A stretch of DNA of 63,523 nucleotides. It comes from Rhodopseudomonas sp. AAP120. GTDB taxonomy: Bacteria > Pseudomonadota > Alphaproteobacteria > Rhizobiales > Xanthobacteraceae. Positions within the stretch are counted from its first letter, which is position 1. The number at the start of each line of letters is the position of its first letter. The stretch is from positions 1-63,523 of the forward strand of contig NZ_LJIC01000079.1 in the NCBI RefSeq assembly GCF_001295845.1, in the 5' to 3' direction. Both the position numbers and the translations under genes were made by a program. This document shows, piece after piece, positions 7,711 through 18,472 of this stretch. The notes under the pieces are model-generated. The model had not been told where the DNA came from, searched no databases, and saw only the letters and a list, made by a program, of their open reading frames with translations.

Positions 7711-9684
7711 TCACGCCCGGACGCCTCGCCCGCTCTGCAAGCGCCGCAGCGCGTCGACAAGCGCGTCGATGTCGTCGTGGGTGTTGTAGAGCGCGAGCGA
7801 GGGGCGCACGGTGCTTTCCAGGCCGAAGCGGCGCAGGATCGGCTGGGCGCAGTGATGCCCGGCGCGCACCGCGATGCCTTCGCGGTCGAGCGCCTTGCCG
7901 ACGTCCTCGCTGCGGCAGCCGTCGAGCACGAAGGACAGGATGCCGGCCTTCTCCTTCGCGGTGCCGATCAGCTTCAGCCCGGGCACGGTGAGCAGATGCT
8001 CGGTGCCATAGGCCAAGAGCTCGTGCTCATGCGCGGCGACATTGGCCATACCGATGCGGCTCAGATAATCGATCGCCGCGCCGAGGCCGACGGCGTCGGC
8101 GATGTTGCCGGTGCCGGCTTCGAACCGATCCGGCGGGCCCTGGAACACGGTCTTCTCGAAGGTGACGTCGGCGATCATGTTGCCGCCGCCCTGCCACGGC
8201 GGCATCGCCTCCAGCACGTCGGCCTTGCCGTACAGCACGCCGATGCCGGTCGGGGCGAACATCTTGTGGCCGGAGAAGGCGTAGAAGTCGACGTCCAGCG
8301 CCTGGACGTCGACCGGCATGTGGCAGATGCCCTGCGCGCCGTCGACCAGCACCTTGGCGCCATGGCGATGCGCCAGCGCGGTCATCTCGGCGACCGGCGT
8401 CACTGTGCCGAGCGCGTTCGACACCTGCGTGAACGCCACGATCCTGGTCTTCGGTCCGAGCAGCTTCTCGTACTCATCGAGCAAAATCTGGCCATGATCG
8501 TCGACCGGCGCGACGCGCAGCTTCGCCCCCTTCTCGGCGGCGAGCTGTTGCCACGGCACGATGTTGGCGTGGTGCTCGAGATGCGAGACGACGATCTCGT
8601 CGCCCTCGCCGACATTGCGCCGGCCCCAGGCCTGCGCCGCGAGGTTGATCGCCTCGGTGGCGCCGCGCACGAACACGATGTCCTTCACCGACGGCGCGTT
8701 GATGAAAGCGCGCACCTTCTCGCGCGCCGCCTCATAGGCGTCGGTCGAGCGCGCCGCCAACGTGTGCGCGGCGCGGTGGATGTTGGAGTTCTCGTGCTTG
8801 TAGAAATGCGCGAGCCGATCGATCACGCATTGCGGCTTCTGCGTGGTGGCACCGTTGTCGAGCCAGACCAGCGGCCGGCCGTTCACCGTCTCCTGCAGGA
8901 TCGGGAAGTCACGCTTGAACACATGCGCGTCGAACGGCCGCGTGCCGGACAGATCGAGCACATGCACGTCGGTGCGATGCTGGGTGGCGAGCCCTGCGAG
9001 ATCGAACTTCTCCGCGGGCGGCGTGATCGTCGGCGCGGCGGCGGGTGTCGTGCGCGCCAGCGGGTTGTCGGCGAGGAAGTACAGCGGCGCGGCGGCGGCC
9101 GCCGCGCTGGCACCGAACGGTCCCGCGCCCGCCGCATCCGGCGGCACGAAGCTGCGGACGTCGCCGAGACGCCCCGGCAACGCGGCCAGATCGGTTTCCC
9201 GCGCGAACACCGGCTCGATCGCAGGCGCTGAGGCCAGCGTCGGAGCGACCGGCGTCGCCGCCAGCGGCACTGTGAGATCCAGCGGCGCAGCCGGCGCGCG
9301 CGGCGGCTCCGCCCCAAGCTTCGGATCGAGCGCGAACAGCGGCGCCGACGGCCGCGCCGCGCCGATGGTCGGAATCGGCGACGCCGAGCCGGGATTGTGG
9401 TTGGGCTTGAGCGGCGGCGTCAGCGGCGGTGTGCCGGGAATCGCGCTTTGCAGCGGCTCGGCGACGAACAGCGGCGCCGAGCCGAGCGCAGCGCCCGGCT
9501 CCGGCACAGCGCCGTTCGGCAGCGCCGCGAAGAACGCATTCGCCAGCCGCGCGACGGTGCCGACATCGGGCGCGCCGAGCGCAGCGGCCGCCCCCTGCTC
9601 CAACCCGGCCGACTCCGGCAGCGCGCCGAACTGCGACGCCGCCGCCGAACCCGGATGAGCCCCCGAGGCCTCAGGCGTACTCAT
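7711..9684 (-). CDS. Family 2A encapsulin cargo: cysteine desulfurase with long disordered N-terminal domain
   Basis: 657 residues. The C-terminal about 400 residues are a SufS-type, PLP-dependent cysteine desulfurase. The PLP lysine is in FSGHKMFAPTG (K474) and the catalytic cysteine in VRAGHHCAQP (C612). The enzyme would release sulfur from cysteine as a persulfide. Residues about 1-245 are rich in Ala, Pro and Gly and predicted disordered, with recurring APLF-type motifs. In family 2A systems this extension targets the desulfurase into the shell. The start at 9684 (MSTPEASG) overlaps the shell gene by 14 bp; an ATG eight codons earlier also exists. Gene order and fusion architecture make the encapsulin-cargo assignment strong. 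Sulfur storage inside the shell is inferred from characterised relatives. Confidence 0.93.
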   Translation of the reverse strand: MSTPEASGAHPGSAAASQFGALPESAGLEQGAAAALGAPDVGTVARLANAFFAALPNGAVPEPGAALGSAPLFVAEPLQSAIPGTPPLTPPLKPNHNPGSASPIPTIGAARPSAPLFALDPKLGAEPPRAPAAPLDLTVPLAATPVAPTLASAPAIEPVFARETDLAALPGRLGDVRSFVPPDAAGAGPFGASAAAAAAPLYFLADNPLARTTPAAAPTITPPAEKFDLAGLATQHRTDVHVLDLSGTRPFDAHVFKRDFPILQETVNGRPLVWLDNGATTQKPQCVIDRLAHFYKHENSNIHRAAHTLAARSTDAYEAAREKVRAFINAPSVKDIVFVRGATEAINLAAQAWGRRNVGEGDEIVVSHLEHHANIVPWQQLAAEKGAKLRVAPVDDHGQILLDEYEKLLGPKTRIVAFTQVSNALGTVTPVAEMTALAHRHGAKVLVDGAQGICHMPVDVQALDVDFYAFSGHKMFAPTGIGVLYGKADVLEAMPPWQGGGNMIADVTFEKTVFQGPPDRFEAGTGNIADAVGLGAAIDYLSRIGMANVAAHEHELLAYGTEHLLTVPGLKLIGTAKEKAGILSFVLDGCRSEDVGKALDREGIAVRAGHHCAQPILRRFGLESTVRPSLALYNTHDDIDALVDALRRLQSGRGVRA

Positions 9685-10615
9685 GATACTTGCCAAGCTC
9701 GACGTCATCGAGCACGCCGAGCGCGTCCTCGGTCAGCACTGCGAGCGAGCAGTACAGCGAGATCAGATAGGACGCGATCGCCTTGCGGTTGATGCCCATG
9801 AAGCGCACCGACAGGCTCGGCGCCACCTCGCCCGGCACGCCCGGCTGGAACAGCCCGACCACGCCCTGCTTTTTCTCGCCGGTGCGCAGCAGCAGGATCT
9901 TGGTGCGGCCGTTCTCGTCCACCGGCACCTTGTCGGACGGTACCAGCGGCAGGCCGCGCCAGGTCAGGAACGGCGAGCCGAACAGATTGATGGTCGGCGG
10001 CGGCACGCCGCGGCGGGTGCATTCGCGGCCGAACGCCGCGATGGCGCGCGGATGCGCCAGGAAGAATGCCGGCTCCTTCCACACCTTGGTGATCAGCTCG
10101 TCGAGATCGTCCGGCGTCGGCGGGCCACGCCGCGTCGAAATCCGCTGCGACGGTGCGGTGTTGGCGAGCAGGCCGTATTCAGCATTGTTGATCAGCTCGC
10201 TCTCCTGCCGCTCCTTGACCTTCTCGATCAGCAGCCGCAGCTGCTCCTGGATCTGATCGAACGGGTGGCTGTAGAGATCCGACACGCGGGTCTGCACGTC
10301 GAGCACGGTGGTGACGGCATTGAGGAAGTATTCGCGCGGATGCTCTTCATAATCGACGAAGGTCTCCGGTAGATCGGGGTCGCGGTCGCGGCGCGGGCTG
10401 CATTCGACATCAAACGACGGCGACGCGGTGGCGCCGCGGGTTTCCTTGACGCGGTTCAGGCGAAAGATACCAGCTTCGACCGGTGTCCAGTGCAGCAGCG
10501 GCACCAGCCAGCGCGGCGAAATACCGCCCCATTGCGCGCGGGTCTTGGTGGCGTTGGCAAGCTGGCGCGCTGCGCCTTCCGCGAGTGTCCTGCGGACTTC
10601 GGTATCATCAGCCAT
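9671..10615 (-). CDS. srpI: Family 2A encapsulin shell protein (SrpI-like)
   Basis: A 314-residue HK97-fold shell protein. The opening segment LAEGAARQLANATKTRAQWG, the long helix around DLYSHPFDQIQEQLRLLIEK and the closing LGVLDDVELGKYHEYA are typical of the SrpI-like family 2A encapsulins. These self-assemble into nanocompartments enclosing a cysteine desulfurase. It is the first gene of the string, preceded by GGGAAGAGAG at a good distance from the ATG, and its 3' end overlaps the cargo gene. An inverted repeat at 10659-10682 lies upstream. The compartment and sulfur role come from characterised homologues; the sequence shows family membership. Confidence 0.93.
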   Translation of the reverse strand: MADDTEVRRTLAEGAARQLANATKTRAQWGGISPRWLVPLLHWTPVEAGIFRLNRVKETRGATASPSFDVECSPRRDRDPDLPETFVDYEEHPREYFLNAVTTVLDVQTRVSDLYSHPFDQIQEQLRLLIEKVKERQESELINNAEYGLLANTAPSQRISTRRGPPTPDDLDELITKVWKEPAFFLAHPRAIAAFGRECTRRGVPPPTINLFGSPFLTWRGLPLVPSDKVPVDENGRTKILLLRTGEKKQGVVGLFQPGVPGEVAPSLSVRFMGINRKAIASYLISLYCSLAVLTEDALGVLDDVELGKYHEYA

Positions 10616-11077
10616 CTGCTCTCTTCCCTTGCACGCGCATCACCGTCGATGCACGTGGTTCGCTTGGTACTAACAAGCGGAATAAGAGAAGATTTGCACC
10701 GAGTCCACGCCGGCAACGTTCGATTATTTCGGCGCGATGGAGAATGGCATTCTACTAACAGCGACGATCAACTCATCGCTGCTGAATGGCGTGGGGCTGA
10801 TAGCACGCGCTTCCATGAAGATGCCGCCGCAGAGAATACGATTGCTGAAAATGGAATGATTATTCTTTTGACGGATGAGACTGCGCTACGCCCATCTCGG
10901 CATACCGCCGCGCGTTGCGGCCACCGCCCCTCGCCTCGGCAGCCGCCGGCGTGACCACACGATCCAGCCTGCAGTCCCGTTGCGAAGGCCCGTGCCAGAG
11001 TTTCGGCAGCGGCCTCGTTGCTAAAGCCCGGGCTGCTGCCTAGACTCCAGCCATGAGCCTCAACAGATGTGTCCCGC
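10616..11077. other. 462-bp divergent intergenic region
   Basis: This lies between the divergent encapsulin (minus) and DUF763 (plus) genes. I see no convincing gene: open frames on both strands have wrong codon bias and no ribosome sites. The part from 10675 to 10870 is clearly richer in A and T than its surroundings, so promoters for both directions probably lie here. The one clear structure is the inverted repeat at 10659-10682. Confidence 0.6.
10659..10682. promoter_or_regulatory. Inverted repeat upstream of the encapsulin operon
   Basis: TTCGCTTG-GTACTAA-CAAGCGGAA contains perfect 6-bp arms CGCTTG / CAAGCG with a 7-bp spacer and partial extension. It is 44-67 bp before the encapsulin ATG, a plausible operator site. 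The binding protein is unknown. Confidence 0.45.
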
Positions 11078-12325
11078 ATGACCCGGCGTAGCGGCAGCGC
11101 CGATCTGCCGTTGCATGGCGGCCGCGTGCCGCAATGGCTGGCGGACCGCATGTCGACGCTCGGCGCCATCGTCTGCCAGGCGATCGTGCATCATTACGGC
11201 CGCGAGGAATTGCTCGCGCGGCTCGCCCACCCGTTCTGGTTTCAGGCGTTCGGCAGCGTGATGGGGATGGACTGGCACTCGTCCGGCATCACCACCAGCG
11301 TGATCGGCGCGCTGAAGCGCGGGCTGGCGCCGCTCGGTAGCGAACTCGGCATTTACGTCTGCGGTGGCCGCGGGCGGCATTCGCGGCGCACGCCGGACGA
11401 GCTGAGCGCGCTGGGCCAGCGCGTCGGCTTCGACGGCGATGCCCTGACCCGCGCCAGCCGGCTGGTCGCCAAGGTCGACAGCGCCGCGGTGCAGGACGGC
11501 TTCGATCTGTATCTGCACGGCTTCTTTGTCACCGACGACGGCCAGTGGACCGTCGTGCAGCAGGGCATGAACGAGACCAAGCGGCAGGCGCGCCGCTATC
11601 ACTGGCATTCGGAAAACCTCAAAAGCTTCGTCGAGGCGCCGCACGCCGCGATCGACGGGCCGACGCAGGGCCAGATCGTCAACCTCACCGACAGGCGCGC
11701 CGCGCCGTCGCGCGAGGCACAGCTCGAGTTGCTGGCCGACCTCGGTCCCGACGGCGTCGTCCGCACCTATCTGGATGCGACCACTGAGCCGCCGGCGCAG
11801 GCCATGCTGCCGCATCTGATCATGCCGGCGCATCACGACGTCCGCGCGGCCGACGTCTTCACCCGCCGGCTGCACGGCACGCTGGCCGCCGCGGCCGAGC
11901 GCGGACCGATCGACTTTCCCGAGCTGCTGCTGACGCCCGGCGTCGGCGCCCGCACCGTGCAATCGCTGGCGATGGTCGCCGAAGTGGTGCACGGCGCGCC
12001 ATACCGGTTCGCCGATCCGGCGCGGTTCTCGCTGGCGCATGGCGGCAAGGACCGCCATCCCTATCCGGTGCCGATCAAGGTCTATGACGAGACGATTCGC
12101 GTGCTGAAGTCCGCGGTGCAGAGCGCCAAGCTCGGACGCGACGAGGAGCTGCAGACCATCCGGCGGCTCGACGCCCAGGCGCGCCGGCTGGAGCGCACTG
12201 CGAGCGGGCCGTCGTTCGAGGAGTTCGTCGGCGGCGAGCGCGCCGCCTCGCCGGCGCTCGGCGGCCGCTCGGTGTTCGGGTGGGAAGCCGACCTCGTCGG
12301 CCTTGCGGGACCGCCGAACAAATGA
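11078..12325 (+). CDS. DUF763 domain-containing protein
   Basis: A 415-residue protein of the DUF763 family, recognised by its opening SGSADLPLHGGRVPQWLADR and the later WHWSSG-like stretch MGMDWHSSGITTSVIGALKR. The family occurs in archaea and scattered bacteria and has no established activity. Conserved histidines and acidic residues in the central part (HWHSENLKSF, MLPHLIMPAHHDV) could bind metal, but that is speculation. A GTG three codons earlier is an alternative start. Its stop overlaps the start of the next hydrolase gene (ATGA), so the two are co-translated. Confidence 0.85.
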   Translation: MTRRSGSADLPLHGGRVPQWLADRMSTLGAIVCQAIVHHYGREELLARLAHPFWFQAFGSVMGMDWHSSGITTSVIGALKRGLAPLGSELGIYVCGGRGRHSRRTPDELSALGQRVGFDGDALTRASRLVAKVDSAAVQDGFDLYLHGFFVTDDGQWTVVQQGMNETKRQARRYHWHSENLKSFVEAPHAAIDGPTQGQIVNLTDRRAAPSREAQLELLADLGPDGVVRTYLDATTEPPAQAMLPHLIMPAHHDVRAADVFTRRLHGTLAAAAERGPIDFPELLLTPGVGARTVQSLAMVAEVVHGAPYRFADPARFSLAHGGKDRHPYPVPIKVYDETIRVLKSAVQSAKLGRDEELQTIRRLDAQARRLERTASGPSFEEFVGGERAASPALGGRSVFGWEADLVGLAGPPNK

Positions 12326-13008
12326 CGCGCGCGCCGACGACCGAGCTGTTCAAGATCGAGGGCGATAGCGCGATACCGCTGTCGGCGATGTGGATGAAGC
12401 CCGTGGACGCGCGGGCCTGCCTGGTGCTCGCGCATGGTGCCGGCGCCGGCATGACGCATTCGTTCATGGAGCAGGTCGCGACCGGGCTCGCCGAGCACGG
12501 CGTGGCCACCCTGCGCTTCCAGTTTCCCTATATGGAGAAAGGCAGCAAGCGGCCGGATTCGCCCGCCGTTGCGCACACGGCGATCCGCGACGCGGTGGCG
12601 GCCGCGCTCCGCCGCTGCGGCGATCTCCCGCTGTTCGCCGGCGGCAAATCCTTCGGCGGCCGGATGACCTCGCAGGCGCAAGCGCTGGCGCCGCTCGATG
12701 ACGTGCGCGCCCTCGTCTTCCTCGGCTTCCCGCTGCACCCGGCCGGAACACCCTCGGTCGCCCGCGCCGAGCACCTGGATGACGTCCGCGTGCCGATGCT
12801 GTTCATCCAGGGCACGCGCGACAAACTCGCCGAGCCCGAACTGCTTGCACCGGTGATCCGCAACCTCGGCGAGCGGGCTACCCTCCACGCGATCGCCGAC
12901 GCCGATCACGCCTTCCACGTCCCCGCCCGAACCGGCCGCCGCGATGGTGACGTGATCAGCGAGATTTGTGAGGCGGTGGCGGGGTGGGTCGCGCGCGTGG
13001 TTGACTGA
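12322..13008 (+). CDS. Alpha/beta hydrolase family protein (dienelactone-hydrolase-like)
   Basis: A 228-residue cytoplasmic hydrolase. LVLAHGAGAGMTHSF is the oxyanion-hole strand, FAGGKSFGGRM holds the nucleophile (GKSFGG, a G-x-S-x-G elbow), and IADADHAFHVP provides the histidine. The family (KANL3/Tex30-related small hydrolases) has no fixed substrate. Its ATG overlaps the stop of the DUF763 gene as ATGA, suggesting a functional pair. A tRNA-Gly gene lies 80 bp downstream on the other strand. Confidence 0.88.
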   Translation: MTRAPTTELFKIEGDSAIPLSAMWMKPVDARACLVLAHGAGAGMTHSFMEQVATGLAEHGVATLRFQFPYMEKGSKRPDSPAVAHTAIRDAVAAALRRCGDLPLFAGGKSFGGRMTSQAQALAPLDDVRALVFLGFPLHPAGTPSVARAEHLDDVRVPMLFIQGTRDKLAEPELLAPVIRNLGERATLHAIADADHAFHVPARTGRRDGDVISEICEAVAGWVARVVD

Positions 13009-13087
13009 GGGATCCGAACGGAGCGGAGCTTCGACGGTCGCAGAGATCAGCGGCCATCGCCACAACGTTGCCACGGGCCAGTCGGGC

Positions 13088-13161
13088 TGGAGCGGGTGAA
13101 GGGAATCGAACCCTCGTATTCAGCTTGGAAGGCTGCTGCTCTACCATTGAGCTACACCCGC
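13088..13161 (-). tRNA. tRNA-Gly (anticodon TCC)
   Basis: On the minus strand the gene begins GCGGGTGTAGCTCAATGG and folds as a 74-nt cloverleaf. The acceptor stem GCGGGTG / CACCCGC is perfect, the anticodon loop is CTTCCAA giving TCC, and the T arm carries GGTTCGATTCC. The 3' CCA is encoded. Confidence 0.97.
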
Positions 13162-13276
13162 GTCGGGCGTTGCCTAACACGGCGGCCGGCTCGCCTCAAC
13201 ACCCTCCGAGGCCGCAGCCGGGGATGACGGCGAGCGATCAGACCCCTGACCGAAAATTGGCGCCTCTCGTTTCCCA

Positions 13277-13371
13277 CCGTCATGCCCGGGCTCCTCCCGG
13301 GCATCCACGCCTTGAGCGGAAGCGGCCAAGAAGCGTGGATGGCCGGGACGAGCCCGGCCATGACGATGACG
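13277..13371. repeat. Dispersed palindromic repeat, type B
   Basis: CCGTCATGCCCGGGCTCCTCCCGGGCATCCACGC pairs with GCGTGGATGGCCGGGACGAGCCCGGCCATGACG. It fills part of the 362-bp gap between tRNA-Gly and the DUF892 gene. I see nothing else in that gap. Confidence 0.8.
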
Positions 13372-13523
13372 GGGAGCGCAGCGACCTGGGCCGCGCTTCC
13401 CGCAACTCGGTTCAGCCCCACCCCACCGCCTGCCCATGCCCGTCCCCCTCCGCTCTCGCGCGTATGGAACAGAACCGGCGCGTTCCAGTTGTGGGGGCAA
13501 CCACCCCACCACCGGAGGCGACG

Positions 13524-14033
13524 ATGGGTCTTTTCACCAAGGACATTCACACCATGGAGGACATGCTGCTGCATGGGCTCCGCGACATTTATTACGCCGA
13601 ACAGCAGATCACCAAGGCGCTGCCGACCATGATCGCGCAGGCCACCAACCGCGACCTGGCGGCCGGGCTCAAGGCGCATCTGGAAGAGACCGAAAAGCAG
13701 ATCGAGCGGCTCGATCAGGTGTTCAAGAAGCTCGGCGAGAAGCCGTCCGGCATCGACTGCCCGGCGATCGACGGGCTGATCAAGGAAGCCAACGAGACCG
13801 CCAGCGAGATCGCCGACAAGAACGTGCTCGATGCCGCGATCGTCGCCAATGCGCAGGCGGTCGAGCATTACGAGATCGCGCGCTACGGCACGCTGATCGC
13901 CTGGGCCGAGGAACTCGGCCACGACGACATCGTCCGCTTCCTGACCACCAATCTCAACGAAGAGAAAGCGGCCAACACCAAGCTCAACACCGTGGCGCTC
14001 CGGAAGGGCGTCAATCGCAAGGCCGCAAGCTGA
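13524..14033 (+). CDS. DUF892 (YciE/YciF-like) ferritin-like protein
   Basis: A 169-residue, all-helical protein of the YciE/YciF family. It has ferritin-like four-helix features with metal-ligand-type Glu/His pairs (LRDIYYAEQQI, HLEETEKQIERLDQVF, EHYEIARYGTL). Homologues respond to osmotic or general stress. GGAGGCGACG directly before the ATG fixes the start at 13524. It is 11 bp upstream of the exported DUF4142 protein, so the two form a small stress-type operon. Confidence 0.93.
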   Translation: MGLFTKDIHTMEDMLLHGLRDIYYAEQQITKALPTMIAQATNRDLAAGLKAHLEETEKQIERLDQVFKKLGEKPSGIDCPAIDGLIKEANETASEIADKNVLDAAIVANAQAVEHYEIARYGTLIAWAEELGHDDIVRFLTTNLNEEKAANTKLNTVALRKGVNRKAAS

Positions 14034-14044
14034 AGGATATTGCC

Positions 14045-14614
14045 ATGAAACGTACCATGATCGCGCTGGGCTGCTGCCTGCTGATGGCGTCGCCCGTGCT
14101 GGCGCAGTCGGTCGGCGAGAAGACCGGCGTCAATTCCGTGCTCGGCGTCGCGCCGACCACGGCCGACTTCATCAAGCAGGCGGCGATCAGCGACATCTTC
14201 GAGATCCAGTCGAGCAAGCTCGCCGAGCAAAAGGGCAGCACCGCCGTCAAGACCTTCGCCAAGGACATGATCGCCGATCACACCAAGACCAGCACCGAGC
14301 TGAAGGGGCTGATCTCGTCCGGCAAGGTGAAGGCCGAAGTGCCGGCGCAGCTCGACGACGCGCATCGCAGCAAGCTCGACAAGCTGACCAGCGCGAGCAG
14401 CGATTTCAACGAGACCTATATCGACCAGCAGGTCAGCGCCCATAAGGATGCGGTGTCGCTGTTCGACCGCTATTCGCGCGGCGGCGAGAATGCCGAGCTG
14501 AAGGCCTGGGCCGGCAAGACGCTGCCGGCGCTCAAGCATCATCTCGAGATGGCGCAGAACCTCGAAAAGCAGCACTCGAACACGACCTCGCAGTCGAACA
14601 AGTCGAGCAAGTAA
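14045..14614 (+). CDS. DUF4142 domain-containing exported protein
   Basis: A 189-residue protein with a signal peptide (about 1-22, LLMASPVLAQ). The DUF4142 domain (about 35-175) is a helical, ferritin-like fold (DFIKQAAISDIFEIQSSKLA, AKDMIADHTKT, ALKHHLEMAQ). The function is unknown; family members are periplasmic and often linked with stress proteins such as the DUF892 gene just upstream. AAGGA ten bases before the ATG supports the start. A strong terminator follows. Confidence 0.92.
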   Translation: MKRTMIALGCCLLMASPVLAQSVGEKTGVNSVLGVAPTTADFIKQAAISDIFEIQSSKLAEQKGSTAVKTFAKDMIADHTKTSTELKGLISSGKVKAEVPAQLDDAHRSKLDKLTSASSDFNETYIDQQVSAHKDAVSLFDRYSRGGENAELKAWAGKTLPALKHHLEMAQNLEKQHSNTTSQSNKSSK

Positions 14615-14632
14615 GACCTCCCGCGCAACCTC

Positions 14633-14668
14633 GGCCCGGACACAAGCGTGTCCGGGCCTTTTCTTTTT
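14633..14668 (+). terminator. Rho-independent terminator
   Basis: A perfect 11-bp stem GGCCCGGACAC / GTGTCCGGGCC with loop AAGC is followed by TTTTCTTTTT. It ends the DUF892-DUF4142 transcript. Confidence 0.9.
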
Positions 14669-14841
14669 GCGCCCCGCCCCGGATGAGCCGAACAGGTCAG
14701 GAACCGAATTCGGAATGCGGCATTATCGCGTCAGCAGGTGGGGATTTCGTCAATGATACCAAACCGATCGAGTTCAATCGGGGTTGGGCCTTCGGCCGAG
14801 CTTCGTGATTGCGCCTGCGCGCCAACCCGGAAGGACCCGCG

Positions 14842-17046
<2,205 letters not shown>

Positions 17047-17158
17047 CAGCCTGCACTGCCGCACATTTGCGCAGGCGTTCAGCCGGTTACGACGGAACCG
17101 TCTGAACGCCTGGTCATTGAAGAGCGAGAGTTTCAATGACCGAAATCGGAGATTGCGG

Positions 17159-18010
17159 GTGAAAATTCGAGCGGGCTACAACATCGCCTTCCATTGCTTC
17201 CAGGACACGCCGATGAACCTGCTGCTCAGCGTTCGTCCTGAGCGGATGCCGGACGTCATCGGTGAGCACAAGATCAAGTTCTCGCCCGAGGTCGCGGCGC
17301 GCGACTTCATCGACATGTTCGGCAATATCTGCACGCGGATCGTCGCGCCGGCCGGGCAGATCGAAATCAGCAACGACTTCCTGATCGCCGACTCCGGCCT
17401 GCCCGACGAAGTCGCGCCGGGGGCGCGTCAGTTGCCGGTGGCGGAGCTGCCGGACGACGTGCTGGTCTATCTGCTCGGTAGCCGCTACTGCGACACGGAC
17501 AAGCTGTCCAACCTCGCCTGGTCGCTGTTCGGTGGCACGCCTTCCGGCTGGGAGCGGGTTCAGGCGATCGTCGACTACACGCACAACCAGATCGAATTCG
17601 GCTATCACTATGCCCGCAACGACCGCACTGCCGCCGAAGGCCATGCGGAGCGCATCGGCGTGTGCCGCGACTTCGCGCATCTGGCGGTGACGCTGTGCCG
17701 CTGCATGAACATCCCGGCGCGCTACTGCACCGGCTATCTCGGCGATATCGGCGTGCCGGCCGATCCGGCCCCGATGGATTTCTCGGCGTGGTTCGAAGTC
17801 TATCTCGACGGCCGCTGGTATACGTTCGACGCCCGGCACAATCATCCCCGGATTGGCCGCATCGTGATGGCCCGCGGCCGTGACGCCGCCGACGTAGCGA
17901 TCTCCACCTCGTTCGGCACCGCGCAATTGCTGAAGTTCGAGGTGACGACCTACGAGGTCACCGAGGAGGCAACGGAGCAGTCACAGCCCCCTTTGCAGAA
18001 GGTGGCGTGA
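17159..18010 (+). CDS. Transglutaminase-like domain protein
   Basis: A 283-residue cysteine-protease-fold protein with an N-terminal beta domain (1-about 140). The catalytic core contains ERIGVCRDFAHLAV (Cys), ARYCTGYLGD and WYTFDARHNHPRIGRI (Asp/His of the triad). Bacterial members are usually peptidases or amidases. No signal peptide is visible. The GTG start at 17159 is chosen because GGAG lies seven bases upstream and the protein then begins with KIRAGYNIAFHC, as in its family. The 248 bp downstream are mostly repeats. Confidence 0.9.
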   Translation: MKIRAGYNIAFHCFQDTPMNLLLSVRPERMPDVIGEHKIKFSPEVAARDFIDMFGNICTRIVAPAGQIEISNDFLIADSGLPDEVAPGARQLPVAELPDDVLVYLLGSRYCDTDKLSNLAWSLFGGTPSGWERVQAIVDYTHNQIEFGYHYARNDRTAAEGHAERIGVCRDFAHLAVTLCRCMNIPARYCTGYLGDIGVPADPAPMDFSAWFEVYLDGRWYTFDARHNHPRIGRIVMARGRDAADVAISTSFGTAQLLKFEVTTYEVTEEATEQSQPPLQKVA

Positions 18011-18085
18011 AGGCGGACACGAACCGCTGACGATCGGCCAAGCCGTCGTGCAACGTCGGTGATGATTGAAGTAGCTTCGCCCTTC

Positions 18086-18225
18086 CCGTCATGCCCGGCC
18101 TTGTGCCGGGCATTTGCCTAGGGGACATGGCGCAGCCTCACCGCCGTCATTGCGAGCGAAGCGAAGCAATCCAGCGTCGTGCACTGCGCTGGATTGCTTC
18201 GTCGCTGAGCTCCTCGCAAGGACGG
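18086..18225. repeat. Partial type B plus complete type D repeat
   Basis: CCGTCATGCCCGGCCTTGTGCCGGGCAT (18086-18113) is half of a type B element. From 18143 a type D hairpin follows, opening CCGTCATTGCGAGCGAAGCG and closing with its inverted partner GGATTGCTTCGTCGCTGAGC and CTCGCAAGGACGG. They fill the gap between the transglutaminase-like gene and the convergent small protein. Confidence 0.8.
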
Positions 18226-18259
18226 AGAGGCTGGAATGTTCGGCGAGTAGCAGCGGCTG

Positions 18260-18472
18260 TCAGTTCGTCACCACGCCCAGCGTCGTTTCCGAGCTTTCGT
18301 TGCCCGGCACCGTGATGCGGACTTCGTGACCGAACTTGATCGCGTTGGTGGCGGCCAGCACCGCGGCTTCGAACGCCGCTTCCTTGCTGGCGTAATCGCC
18401 GACCGGATCATCGTCGTGCCGGACGCCCCAGCTGTCGTCGGTGCCCACGATGTCGTAATAGGCCTTGCCCAT
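18260..18472 (-). CDS. Small conserved-type protein, unknown function (70 aa)
   Basis: A 70-residue soluble protein, MGKAYYDIVGTDDSWGVRHD at its start, rich in acidic and aromatic residues. The pattern YYDIV..DDSWGV.....GDYASKEAAFEAAV resembles DUF2188-type small proteins. GGAGGAGCAG just before the ATG at 18472 is a very strong ribosome site and fixes this start, although the open frame continues upstream. I do not recognise a function. Confidence 0.75.
   Translation of the reverse strand: MGKAYYDIVGTDDSWGVRHDDDPVGDYASKEAAFEAAVLAATNAIKFGHEVRITVPGNESSETTLGVVTN

Noticed and set aside
10490-10954. 154-codon plus-strand frame across the encapsulin 5' end
   Set aside because: It is antisense to the shell gene for its first part and has non-coding composition in the rest.
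13088-13161. tRNA-Gly as an integration site
   Set aside because: No integrase, no duplicated tRNA 3' end and no foreign composition nearby.
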